DNA of 64,000 nucleotides from Phytophthora sp. 'mugwort'. Its lineage: Eukaryota > Oomycota > Peronosporomycetes > Peronosporales > Peronosporaceae. Below the pieces are notes generated by a model, which was given only the letters and a program-made list of their open reading frames with translations, ran no database searches and was not told where the DNA came from. Below are positions 1 through 10,596 of the stretch, in pieces. A program made the position numbers and the translations under genes. Location of the stretch: contig JAUCEF010000006.1 in the NCBI GenBank assembly GCA_033558025.1, forward strand, positions 4,650,001 through 4,714,000, read 5' to 3'. Every line of letters starts with the position of its first letter. Position 1 is the first letter of the stretch.

Positions 1-304
1 TGCGGGCTAAATCCGGTTTATCTTGCCACGGCGACGATTGTGATTGCATGTCGATCTTGAAGTTGGGGGCGAATACGTGATATAGCCGACTACGAGCTTC
101 AGTCATGAGCCAGTCTACGATGAGTTGGGAATGATTGATTACTGTGTATGAACGGAGCTGCTGTTGGCAGAACGCTCTTATGTATTCGAAAATGCATGTC
201 ATCTTGTGGACCTCCACCAGGAGCATGTAGTCTCTAATGTCCTGGGCATGGTGGGTGTGCACCTGGAAAAGGTCGTTTAGGGGGGTTGTACCCCTACAAC
301 GACT
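1..304 (-). pseudogene. Unrecognised open frame running off the left edge
   Basis: One minus-strand frame is open for about 100 codons from the stop at 305-307 to the window edge. It reads like real protein, with a mixed composition and a segment RDYMLLVEVHKMTCIFEYIR. The only in-frame Met near the start is inside that segment. Just upstream on the same strand (335-649) two other frames carry further protein-like stretches broken by stops and frame changes, starting from an ATG near 649. I read the whole of 1-649 as one decayed gene or transposon ORF of unknown family. No domain was recognised. It could also be a 3' exon of an intact gene lying to the left. Confidence 0.25.
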
Positions 305-649
305 CTAGCTAATCCATTAGGTGATCGTCGTTCCTTACAAATTACAGACAAACAAGAGCAGCGGTCTGGGGATTGGACCTGACGATATCGCTGCGAAATT
401 CGACGAACTTGGAGTTGATCCAGAACGCCAGCATGTAGCATGTTGCGACATCGGTCGTGTGAATGCTGTGTAAATCTCTATTAACCGCCCCCCGTCTTGT
501 TGAAGTTGTAGGTCGTAGAATACTGTAACATGCGTGAATAGTCCACGGGGAGGGGAGTTTAAGTTATAGCCTGACAAACTTCATAAGCGGGAAGCGATGA
601 TGGTAATGAGCGAAGGTACTGAATCGATTTCTGTCTCATTGGCACTCAT

Positions 650-1633
650 CTTATACACTCCTGCAAACTATATATATTAGGCGTGGACTATTCACGCACT
701 TTACTGTATTAGAATCGCTTGGGGAAGCATACCTACGTGTCAAAGGAGTCGACTAACTCGGTGATACTAAGCGGTGGTGTGATTGACTGGACGGTGCTGG
801 GACGCCCGATGTTGGTCGTGTTGACGAATCCCGTTGGCATCTGTGTGTCGATTGCTTCATAGAAGCGGCGGCAATGCATTAACAGAGACATTTATTACCG
901 AATCTGATGTCGTACGCCATGCGGGGCAAAAGGAGAGTGGCCAAACACTGTTTGGCGGCTTTGATGGGCATATTCGAGGACAGCTTGAAATTTTTTCGTG
1001 TAAAGTCAGGTACGTGTTACCCCGCTTGGGGCGGCCGAAGCGGGGATGCGTGGGCGGGTCAAAGGTTTAGACGTCGTCAACGTCCAGCAGAAACTCCGGG
1101 GGCGTGGTCTCGTCGTCTCGTGTCCGCTTTCGAAGCTGCCGGTTCTATAGGTGCACTAAGTCGATGTCGGCTTGTTCGGGCTGAACTGCATTTGACCTGC
1201 CGTCGTCATCTGTGTCACGAAACGATAGACCAAAACCAGTATTAGCTCGGTTAGCCTACGATGTGATTGCGATTGGTTCTCTAATGCCAACTGACGTGTT
1301 CAAGGGCCACCCGAACACGCCAGATCTTAATGTTGCTTCGAAGAATATCGGCAAACAAACATAAAGCATACACGGAAAGCTGCGAGCATCTCCAACGCGG
1401 GTCTCATAATGGAGTTGAGACCTCAGTTTGCGATAAATTACGGCTTGTCGCTTCCAACACAGGGCTTATTTTGAGCTAACCTCAAATAAATTCCCGCTGC
1501 CGTCCTAAATCGCATCGATTTGATGCCGTGGTTGATGCTCAGACCGTATCCATCCGTCCGAGTTGTTTTGCCTCGTACTCCTACTTGCTTACTCTGAAAA
1601 GGTCACTTTGAACTGGACAACAGATGAAGGATC
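650..1633. other. Gene-free stretch, nothing recognised
   Basis: Only short overlapping open frames are present (for example 907-1245, 112 codons, Arg-rich). None has a recognisable motif or a partner exon. The sequence looks like decayed DNA between a left-edge fossil and the Harbinger remnant. Confidence 0.4.
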
Positions 1634-2330
1634 GTGGATCTTCAAATCACGACAAGAAACAGTCCAGCATCGCCGCAGAGAATTACGCGAGGCCCGAACT
1701 GGGATCCACAGGAAGAAAGCAGCTGGCTAAAAGCGTGGGAGATAGTGTCTACTGATGCTGAAGTGGTCAGACCAGAAGGCAGATATCTTCTGGGAGAAGG
1801 TGGCGTCGCACTACAAAAGCATGCATCCGAGGACGCACAAGAAGTTCTAGAGGGGGGTCTAATTCAGTCAAGAAGCTCTGGAAGGCACTGCAGTTGCTAT
1901 GCTTCCGTGCTGCAGCTAGATGAAAGCGGCAAAAGTGCTGAAGACCACATTGACGACGCCGAGGTGATGTACGAGGAGATATACGATCAGAGGTTTGAGT
2001 TTTTGGGATCTTCGCGAAAGCTCCGTGACGAGCCAAGTGAAGAGAGATGCACGATAGTTCGAACGTGCATGCCGCTCGCCGTAGACGCAGCGCCTCCAGT
2101 GACGTGGTGAAGGATCTGCAAGTAATGTCATTGCTGAGCGTGCTGAAGGCGATATTGCTGATGTTGCTGCCGCAGAGCGTTCGCGCCCTGCAGGCGCAAA
2201 GAAAGCAAAAACAAACAGGACAATTGAGGCAAGCAGCCAGCAAGTCGCCGATGCCGCTGCTGTTATGTAAAAACAAAACAGTGAGGTGAAACCATCTATA
2301 GTCGCGGAGAAGCTCTAACCCCTCAGAGAG
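1634..2330 (+). pseudogene. Harbinger-associated NAM/Myb-like protein remnant
   Basis: This resembles the NAM-associated/Myb-like DNA-binding protein that accompanies PIF/Harbinger transposases. Visible are RGPNWDPQEE, AWEIVSTDAEV and then IDDAEVMYEEIYDQRFEFLG. The open frame at 1634-2110 is chimeric: after STDAEV the expected helix continues in another frame (DQKADIFWEKVASHYKSMHP, about 1770-1833) and ends at a TAG. A basic tail (GAKKAKTNRT, near 2192) lies in yet another frame. At least three frame changes plus stops make it a fossil. It lies next to the transposase remnant at 2696-4230 in convergent orientation, so the two are probably the two ORFs of one dead element. Confidence 0.6.
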
Positions 2331-2695
2331 CGCGAAGAGAATCGTATTTTGTTCCAACCAACCGATGGTTTGGATCAAGTATCGCTGCGTATCCTTCAGC
2401 TTAAAAAGCAAAGTATTCTTCGTCGACTAGAAGCGGTTAGTGAATTGTTGTACGATACAATATAAATGACTGAACTCATTCATGATGCGATGAGCCAGGC
2501 AGCATCTACGTCAACGAGCGAAACTTTCGAGAATACAAAACCCAACTTGAGCATGGAGGAAATGCAACAATCCAAGAGGAAGCCGTCGTATGGGTAGGAA
2601 TAATCAGCACCCATCCGATGTGCTACCTTGTCTGCTCCAGATGTGGTCGACTAGCGCTGCCTTCAGAGCTTCATGATCGATCTGAGACTGAACCA

Positions 2696-4230
2696 TTAAT
2701 CTTCTTGAATGGATTCATTGAGCATCAGTCGAGCCTCGTAATCGATGTCATCTTGCTTAGATCTGTTGGCGTCACTGTTTGAGTCAGCTTCATTCTCGGA
2801 ATCAGAGTGTGATATGTGCACACCAACTTCCGTGCGACGTCGATGAAGTACTGCAGCAGGGTCGATGCCGTTCTCCTTATTGTTCTCCACGATCATGTTG
2901 TGGAGAATAACGCATGCTTTGGTGATAATCAACAGGTCAGCAGCATTCCATGTCTGGATTGACTGCTTGAGGACACGAAATTTGACGCGCAGAACTCCGA
3001 ATGCAAGCTCCACATCCTTCCGAATACCTTCCTGCCGTTCCCGCGAATCGCTTCGGCTTCGCATTAGCTGGCTTGGAAATCGTAGAGATGAAGCAGCTAT
3101 ACGGTGGATATATTCCATCGGCAAGATAATAGAGCTGTCAAATCGTCCACCCACCGCAGCGAACTCGAACGACCTGAAGATATCCGTACGCAAAATCTGC
3201 CGGCTAACAAGAGGGAGCGCTAAATAATATTAATATCTGGCCATCGGTCGTAACGCACGTAATGTCAATACGAATGTACGAAGTTCTTATCAATAGCTAT
3301 TTATATGCACCGTTGTTTGAACCTGCTAAACCCAAGTAAAAGTGCCCAATACAAAAAAACTTGTCAGCTACAACCTCTAGAACAACTGTAGGCTTGCCTT
3401 CCTACCCCTGAAACTGGCCCTTGAATGCAGATGGGCACAGTTCCCAATGCCAATGCATACAATCCAATGGTCCAAGGCAGCCAGGAAATCCACGCTGTTC
3501 AGACGCTTGAAGCTGTCTCTCGATATCCGTTCCCATAACGGCTCCCGCAAGTACTTCGATTCAAAGGCACGAATCACAGCTTCACAGAACTGCTTCGTGT
3601 CGTACAGGATTGTGCTTTCTGCTCCGCGAATTGCTTCATCTAACGAGTCAGCAGAGCATCCATAGGCAAGCATTCTGATAGGAGCCGTGCATTTCTGAAT
3701 CGTCGATAACCCATGCTTTCCAAGAGCATCATACAGCTTCTCAAACTCAGGATCGCATGCCACAACTGCTTTCATCACTCTCACTAACAACGAGCGCTTC
3801 ATTCGGAACTGACGCTCAAATATCTCGTCCGCGTACCATGGAGATTCACTAAAGTAATTCCTCCAGAGGAGTTCGTATCCTGCTTGAACATCACGTCTAC
3901 ATTCGCAGCAGGTCCAGGACGCGATCCGCCATGCTTGCGTTTACACCAAACACTGATGTAGTTAAGCATTAGTGCAGTAAATACCTGCATCCCCAGTAAT
4001 GTTATACATCAGCGAATACTACGCCTCCAAGATCAGTAACTTGGCATGCATGACTTCGGCCTGTGCTCCCAGCAGACCCGAGATCCGCGTTGCGAAAAGC
4101 ACGGGCCAGAGCCAAGCTCGTTGCATCTGGTGGTAGCGAGGAAAGGGGGGACGCCTCCTCGTCGCTGCTTTCGCTGTCCGGCAGTTTGTCGTCTGATGGA
4201 GTGTACATCTTGCGCGTCGGTACGAATCAA
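2696..4230 (-). pseudogene. PIF/Harbinger transposase (DDE_Tnp_4) remnant
   Basis: The C-terminal part (2696-3193) has the family block RKDVELAFGVLRVKFRVL followed by ACVILHNMIVENN, and ends in an acidic tail. The N-terminal part (3377-3802) has the helical region with DTKQFCEAVIRAFESKYLR. The catalytic block that should read as LDCMHWHW is out of frame near 3450. Between them lie stops and frame changes, including a frame that reads YYLADGIYPP, another family hallmark. An acidic Ser-rich start fragment sits at 4002-4208. Harbinger transposases are nuclear DDE enzymes of about 350-400 residues. All parts are here but no single frame is intact, so it cannot encode active enzyme. Confidence 0.75.
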
Positions 4231-5950
4231 CTGGTTGAGGTCTGAGTGCTATGCGTTGAAAAAGCGAGGAACCAAACCTTTTTCGAAACTGGCGTTTTCC
4301 ATTTTATTTTGCGATTTGCTACCCAGATGCGATCTCCGCGTTTGAGTGTAGTACCAAGGTGAGTGTTAGCAGCAATTGATTTTTTTTTAAATGTATGCAA
4401 TTTTTTATGATGGGCAGAAGGTCACGTCAGAAAAGGAATCAGCTAAGAAAATAACCAAAATATCCCTGTGAGTTATAATCGATTCAGCAGCGAAAAACTT
4501 TACAATAATAGTGGATATTCCCTCCAGAAAACTTCAACCCGACAGGATATACATTCTTCGACGGCCGTCGCTCCTCAAGTTCTCACATTTTCATAGGTCT
4601 GAAGTCACCCAGAGAACGACGAACCGCACCGCTTTCCCGTGGTGCTTAAATCTCGATTCATACTTAGGTTTGGTATCATATTTTCGCTGACGCAGTCTCA
4701 TTTCACACATGTCACGACTTTGAACGTTGTACCCATGACATGGGTATGCGAAATATAAACTTATTGGAATCCCAGGGTGCAGCTTTGAGCAAGAACTTTG
4801 TCGTATTTGCAATCACCATCGGAATTTTTTTTCACCGCTGTTATCCCATATCGGGGGGGAACCGTCCCCGCCCAAAGGTAAGGGATGCAGAATCCTAAAG
4901 CTCGTCCGATAGAAGCCGGTGTATTTTGTTGCGGCTAGCGCCCTTGTACGATGATGCAAGCGCAGCAAACAATAGCACTAACGAGCAACAAGTAGCTAGT
5001 AAGCCCAGAGAGAAAAGCAACGAGGAGAGACTACTCGCTCACAGCGCAGATTCGGGATTGCGGGAGCCGTGTGAGTGCTTGAATTGATCATTAAACATAT
5101 TTCGTAGAAGAAAGGGTATTTTGAAGTTAAAAGCTATGTTTTCGTGCAGATAGATTGAGGTCACTATAACAACATGCATCCATCCACTTAATCACCTTCC
5201 ATGAATATATTTAGAAAGATATTTAAGAAATTTTTACGTTCAACATGAAGCAACTTAACAACTTGCAATACGTAATCTAAGGCTGGCCCACGAAATGTAT
5301 TAACTAAGGCAGTTAATCCTCAACTGACAGGGGTTGCACAGACGCCGTGTTGTCGTGATCGACGATCGAAAGCCAGCAGGTGGGCGCCTTTGCTGTTTGT
5401 AGGTGCGGAGAGTGGGCGGATCAGCTCGACACCTCGCGCGCTGTTCGAACGATCCATTCCCGGCCACACAGCCAGCAGTTACAGCCTGACCTTACAGTAT
5501 ACTGAATGCCCAGGGCCTTGGACGACTATTGGCGCGCAAAGCTCGGCTTAGTTTTTTCTGAGCTGATCCACGCCAAATCAATCCTCAGTCACTTCCGCCT
5601 CCGAATGCATACAAACGCGCCGTCTAAATCGTCGTCATCAGTGTCCAGCCTCTACGCTGTCAGATTTTTCTGTCATTACCGGTAGAGATGCGTCCAGCGG
5701 GGATGACGTCACAACGCCACGTTACTTGTATGGCGTTCTCTATGCAAAATACTCGACAAACGCACCGAGAGGGCGACAACCAGATTTGCAGTACCATGGT
5801 ACAGTGGCGTGCCTGCAACGCGGCATTACCGTGTCGTTGGGCTCGAGCCTGTTGTTGGTAGACCACATGGCTCGCCACTTGGCAAAAAGCAGCGCGCAGC
5901 TCACGCGATTATCGCACTTCACCAGGCTGGACGGGAACTACCCATCTAAG
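4231..5950. other. Gene-free stretch upstream of the first GH16 gene
   Basis: No coding sequence was recognised. The stretch is AT-rich at 4370-4560 and carries short homopolymers. The last few hundred bases (about 5450-5950) should hold the promoter and first untranslated exon of the GH16 gene at 6018. Confidence 0.35.
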
Positions 5951-6009
5951 GTACAGAATGGTACAGTTATCTAAGCCATTACCTTTTATGACTAATACGA
6001 TGTTTGCAG
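5951..6009 (+). other. Probable 5'-UTR intron of the first GH16 gene
   Basis: A GTACAG donor follows AAG at 5950. The TTTGCAG acceptor ends at 6009, 9 bp before the chosen ATG at 6018. The length of 59 bp is normal for oomycete introns. Joining the open frame upstream (5726-5950) to the gene in frame gives an immediate TAA, so the exon upstream is untranslated. The ATG at 5958 would lie inside this intron. Confidence 0.5.
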
Positions 6010-6017
6010 ATCCCATA

Positions 6018-8294
6018 ATGAGATCCATGACTTTCATGGCATGGGTGGCAGTACTGTTGACGATAGTTACAGTGTCGACTGTACAGGCCGCATCCAAGAA
6101 CTCTTCGAGTTCGACGTACCCGACCAAGTCAGGGATTGAGATCTGGGTAGACCCAGCCACCCCGAAAGAACGTCAGACGTACACAAGCTCACGTGGTCGG
6201 ACATGGAACCTCGTTATGAGCGATGAGTTTAATACCAAGAACCGCAGCTTTCGACCAGGTGACGATCATATGTGGACTTCGCTTGAGAAACCTGACGGTG
6301 TGAATGGCGCACTGGAGCTTTACTCACACAATATGACGAGTACCAAGTGCGATGACGACGATACGTGTTATTTTTTCATTGAAGTCAAGGACGAAGTGAA
6401 TGTTATTCACGTTTATAACATGTACACGCGTCCACCAGGCTACCAAGACGCCTACTTTTACTACCGAGCGGGGATGGTTCAGTCCTGGAATAAGTTTTGT
6501 TTCCAAGGAGGAATGCTCGAGGTACGCGCTCAGCTTCCGGGTGCCGTGACGGAAGCGTCGGGCAATCCCGATCTAGCACTAGGCAAGGCTGGCAAAGTCA
6601 AGACAGCGAGTTTTTACCCGACGTGGCCTGGTATCTGGATGATGGGGAACCTCGGACGAGCTATTTTCTCGGCCTCAACGAACCGTATGTGGCCATTCTC
6701 GTACAACAAGTGCGAGCCAGACGTGTTTAACCCCGCGAACCAGCGCATCAGTGCCTGTAACGATAACCCGGGCCACGGAATGCACCCGAACCAAGGCCGT
6801 GGAGCTCCTGAGATCGATCTGCTTGAAGGTGGCGGGTTGGCCATCTCGTCTTCGCTGCAGATTGCTCCCGGGATGCCGTTAGATTACCGCCTGTTCCCTG
6901 CTGACGCTGACGGCGCGGATGTGACAAACCCGTACTGTGTGTATACATATGATTGTTTAACTCCTGGCGCCAATATGATCGATGTACCAACGTCATATTA
7001 CAAGAAAGAGCGTGGCCATAAGTCGTGGTACCAAGGTCTTCGCTATGGAGCAAACAATCATTGCCAGCAAGATTCGTCAAAGAAACAAGACTACGACACT
7101 GTCGTCAAGTCTGTCAAGGCTGGTATTACCAAGAATACGTGCTCTGTTGATACATGTCCAGCTTCTGCAGATGTGAATGGAGATTTGAGCTTTATGGATG
7201 AGACCAAGACGGCTCATTGGGGTATTAACTCGAATGGCACGTGCTATCCGCTCATGAACTCGTATATGGGCGCGTACTTATGTGATCCAGATAACGAAGA
7301 CGAGAATTGTGAGAGTCCTCGTAACTCCAGTACGCCCAAGACTAACACTATGAGCACTTTCAACTACCAAATGGACGCCATCTCGTCGAATTGGCCGATT
7401 CATTTAGGTGGGTATCTGGAGTTCCTCACGTACCAACTCGAATGGGTCACGGGTGAGAAAGGCTACGTACGTTGGATGCTGGATGGTAGCCCTATCTTCG
7501 AGGTCACGACCGATGCGTTCACGAATGTGCCACAAAACGGCAAGAAGGATAACCCACAGAAGGTGATGCTGGAGGAACCCATGTATATGATCTTTAATGT
7601 GGCATTATCGAGATCATGGGGCACGAAGCCTCCTAACGCCGGCAGCGAGTGCCGTGGCGACGGGAATGACCCCGTGGCAAATGCCATCTGTGACTCGTTC
7701 CCCATGTACATGAAGATCGACCACATTCGACTGTACCAGGACAAGGGCGACGACCTCGAGGACGACAATTACATGTCGGTTGGTTGTGATCCGGCCTCTC
7801 ATCCCACCAAGAAATGGATTGACGACCACATTGATGAGTACGTAGACGACGACAACACGTGGAAGGAAGTGTCGGGGAAAGCTTTTTGTACCGTTGACGA
7901 CGACTGCACAATTGGTGGAAACGTGGGCACGACGGCACTTAAGACGGGAAAGTGCGTCAAGAACCGCTGTGAGTGTACGTACGCGACGTCGTGGGGTGGT
8001 CCGCGGTGTACGACCGCGTTGGCGGGCTCGACTAGTACGAGTGCGAGCAGTCTGTCCAACCGTGCGTACGGCCCGCCCATGGGTCTCTCCCTGGGGATCG
8101 CCGGTATCATCGTCTTTTTGTCGGTCGTGTCCGTGTACATGAGTATGATCTCGATCAAGAAGGAGGCGGCACTTTTGACCAAGACGAACGCACAGGCCAA
8201 GATGGCTGGCAGTATGGTCGATGATGGCAGTATCAACCATGGACACTCGACGAACCAGAGACCAAAGGACAATTACAGCCAGAACTTCGTCTAA
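6018..8294 (+). CDS. KRE6/SKN1-like GH16 beta-glucan synthesis-associated protein, copy 1
   Basis: A 758-residue glycoside hydrolase family 16 protein of the KRE6/SKN1 group, expected to act in beta-1,6-glucan synthesis in the secretory pathway or at the cell surface. It starts with a signal peptide ending near VQA (residues 1-24), followed by YPTKSG and the conserved YTSSRGRTWNLVMSDEFN. The GH16 catalytic motif is complete: GAPEIDLLEG, with Glu-Ile-Asp-Leu-Leu-Glu, near residue 270. The C-terminal third has a Cys-rich EGF-like segment (CECTYATSWGGPRC) and one transmembrane helix, then a short Lys-rich tail, so it is probably a type I membrane protein. The ATG at 6018 was chosen because it gives a clean signal peptide; the in-frame ATG at 5958 falls in a probable intron. 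It is followed by a broken and an intact paralogue. Confidence 0.9.
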   Translation: MRSMTFMAWVAVLLTIVTVSTVQAASKNSSSSTYPTKSGIEIWVDPATPKERQTYTSSRGRTWNLVMSDEFNTKNRSFRPGDDHMWTSLEKPDGVNGALELYSHNMTSTKCDDDDTCYFFIEVKDEVNVIHVYNMYTRPPGYQDAYFYYRAGMVQSWNKFCFQGGMLEVRAQLPGAVTEASGNPDLALGKAGKVKTASFYPTWPGIWMMGNLGRAIFSASTNRMWPFSYNKCEPDVFNPANQRISACNDNPGHGMHPNQGRGAPEIDLLEGGGLAISSSLQIAPGMPLDYRLFPADADGADVTNPYCVYTYDCLTPGANMIDVPTSYYKKERGHKSWYQGLRYGANNHCQQDSSKKQDYDTVVKSVKAGITKNTCSVDTCPASADVNGDLSFMDETKTAHWGINSNGTCYPLMNSYMGAYLCDPDNEDENCESPRNSSTPKTNTMSTFNYQMDAISSNWPIHLGGYLEFLTYQLEWVTGEKGYVRWMLDGSPIFEVTTDAFTNVPQNGKKDNPQKVMLEEPMYMIFNVALSRSWGTKPPNAGSECRGDGNDPVANAICDSFPMYMKIDHIRLYQDKGDDLEDDNYMSVGCDPASHPTKKWIDDHIDEYVDDDNTWKEVSGKAFCTVDDDCTIGGNVGTTALKTGKCVKNRCECTYATSWGGPRCTTALAGSTSTSASSLSNRAYGPPMGLSLGIAGIIVFLSVVSVYMSMISIKKEAALLTKTNAQAKMAGSMVDDGSINHGHSTNQRPKDNYSQNFV

Positions 8295-8562
8295 GATATC
8301 ACTCCCCTCTCTATGTTAATAGCAAGGAAAAATGTAAATAAACCGTTGTGTATCTCCCATTTTCGTACCATCTCAGATCTCGGATAAGCACGGTGTTGCG
8401 TCTCAGCTGAGCCTCAGGTGGCTACCCAGCTGTGGGGAGAAGCTCGAGTTGATCTGTGCTGTTTGCCTACAATATAATTGCGGATAAATCGTCAGATTCA
8501 CTTACGAGCTCGCTTTGTGCCGTACAAGTCGATCGAGATCGAAGTCGGACACAGTATACAAA

Positions 8563-10195
8563 ATGTGGCTCATTTCAGTCTTGACAACGTCGACTGCTGT
8601 TACCATCATGGCAGCTAAGAGCAGCGACGTCGTCCTCGTATCCGACCAAGTCAGGGATCAAAAATGAGTCAACCCCGATACACCAGATAATCGACAAGCT
8701 TACACCAACTCTCGTGGTCGCAATTGGGACCTCGTTATGAGCGACGAGTTTAACGTGGCGAACCGCAGTTCCGTCCAGGTGACGATCATTTGTAAGCGTC
8801 ACTCGATAAACCCGACGGGGTGAACGGGGCACCGGAAATCTACTCGCATAATAGACTTTGACCAGATATGACGAGGACGACACGTGTTACTTTTATATTA
8901 AAGTTTCAGACGAACCACAGACAATTTCCGTCAACAACATGTACAAATATCCTCCTGACTACGAAGATGCTCATTTCTACTACCGCACTGGAATGATCCA
9001 GAGCTGGAACAAGTTTTGTTTCCAAGGTGGCATGCTCGAAGTGAGTGCTCAATTACCAGGAGCCGTCTCGAACAAATCTGGGAATCCAGATCTTGCCTTG
9101 GGCAAGGCTGGTAAGGTGGCCACGAAGCGTACTACCCGACGTGGCCTGGGATCTGGATGATGGGAAACCTTGGCCGAACCAAGGCCGGGGAGCTCCCGCG
9201 ATCGACGTTCTTGAAGGTGGTGGCTTGGCCATCTCGTCGTCGCTTCAGATCGCTCCGGGAATGCCGTCCGACTTCCGTCTATTCCCTGCAGACACCAGTG
9301 GACCCGACGCGACCAACCCGTAGTGCGTGTACTCGTACGACTGCAAGACCAAGGGAACGAGCATTATGGACGCGCCCGCCGCATATTTCCAGCAGATGCC
9401 ACAAGTCGGTCTCCGAGACGGTGCTAACAATTATTGTACACCAGACGCTAGTGCGAAACAGGACTACTATGGTATGGTGAACGAGTCTGCCGAGACCGGC
9501 ATTAAGGACAACACGTGCACAACTGAGACGTGTCCAGCAAATAATGGAGATACGAGTCTTATGGATGGCAAAGGCAATAATCATTGGGGGATCAACACGA
9601 ACGGCACGTGTTATCCAAATTATGAATTCATGTATGGGTGCATACCTGTGTGATCGTGACAATACAAACTCCAAATGCACTAGTCCACGCAACGTGAGCA
9701 CACCCAAGTCAAACACTATGAGCCCATTTAACTCACCCGACCAAGGAATGGATTGAGGGCCACATCGACGAGTACTCGGACGACGACAACCCGGTCAAGA
9801 CGGTGAATGGCAGGGCATTCTGTAAGACGAACGGCGACTGCACCATTGGCGGTAGTGTCAGCTCGACGGCTCTGAAGACGGGAGCGTGCGTCAAGTCTTG
9901 CTGCGTGTGCTCGTCGACGTCGTGGAGTGGACTGCGCGGCGCAGAGGCTCAGTCCGATACGTCGGAAATGTCCAGTAGACTGTCCAAGCGCGAATACGGT
10001 CCGCCAATGGGCTTGTCAATAGGCGTCGGCGTCGGTAGCCTTGCTTTCTGTTGTACATTGGATCTGTGTGGCTCGCAGCTCTTGTGGCTTCAAAGGAGAC
10101 GAAGGCCAAGGTCATCAAGCGGGAAACCTGACAGCGCGAGGGCAAAGAGTCCCAACTTTCGAGCAAGGCCCTCGGAGCGAGCACGACCAGCGTAA
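8563..10195 (+). pseudogene. KRE6/SKN1-like GH16 pseudogene, copy 2
   Basis: The middle member of the tandem array. It begins with an ATG and a signal-like start at 8563, but frames shift before and after YPTKSGIK. Recognisable blocks follow in order: MSDEFN (about 8740), WNKFCFQGGMLEV (about 9000), LGKAGKV, the active-site block, CVYSYDC after an in-frame TAG at 9321, the Cys-rich tail and the membrane helix. Relative to its neighbours it lacks about 43 codons between GNLG and QGRGAP (near 9175) and about 145 codons between MSPFN and HPTK (near 9732). The active site reads GAPAIDVLEG, so the first catalytic Glu is Ala. Several independent lesions make it certainly non-functional as a hydrolase. 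Confidence 0.9.
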
Positions 10196-10596
10196 ATACA
10201 ATTACAAACAAATTTTTGTCTAAACGAAATAGGTGTGAATAATTGTATCCGAAATGAATGAAAAAATGTATTAATTGATGCTACAATACTTTTAGTCTCA
10301 CACTTCAGCACGTCACGACACGGGATCAGATTTTGCGAACGGCGGCAAATCGTCGCACTACTCCCATTAGTGATATTTTGCCTCCTACTATCGTTGACGG
10401 ATGGTCTACGGCTCTTTACATTCCCACGGTGTCTCATCTACGAGCGCAGCAGATGTCGATGTCGTTCGGCATTTCACCAGGTACGTTTTACATGGCCTCG
10501 AGGTCTCGAGGAAGAGTCAGCCACTTCTCAATTATCCGCTGTCTGCGGCTCGGACAACAACGCAGTCGCCAATATTCAAAGATTCCCGAGTAGACG
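10196..10596 (+). promoter_or_regulatory. Presumed promoter and 5' leader of GH16 copy 3
   Basis: The 400 bp between the pseudogene and the third copy have no credible gene. TTCACCAG followed by GTACGT at 10481 resembles the leader of copy 1. It may be a 5'-UTR intron donor with an acceptor at a TAG just before the start (10593). This is weaker than for copy 1 because the acceptor lacks a pyrimidine tract. Confidence 0.3.

Noticed and set aside
5726..5974. A possible small gene before GH16 copy 1, checked for an RXLR-type effector
   Set aside because: No signal peptide and no RXLR-EER. It fits better as an untranslated exon followed by an intron at 5951.
7614..8246. A 210-codon minus-strand frame over the GH16 C terminus
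   Set aside because: Arg/Thr-rich antisense shadow of a gene with a full domain structure.
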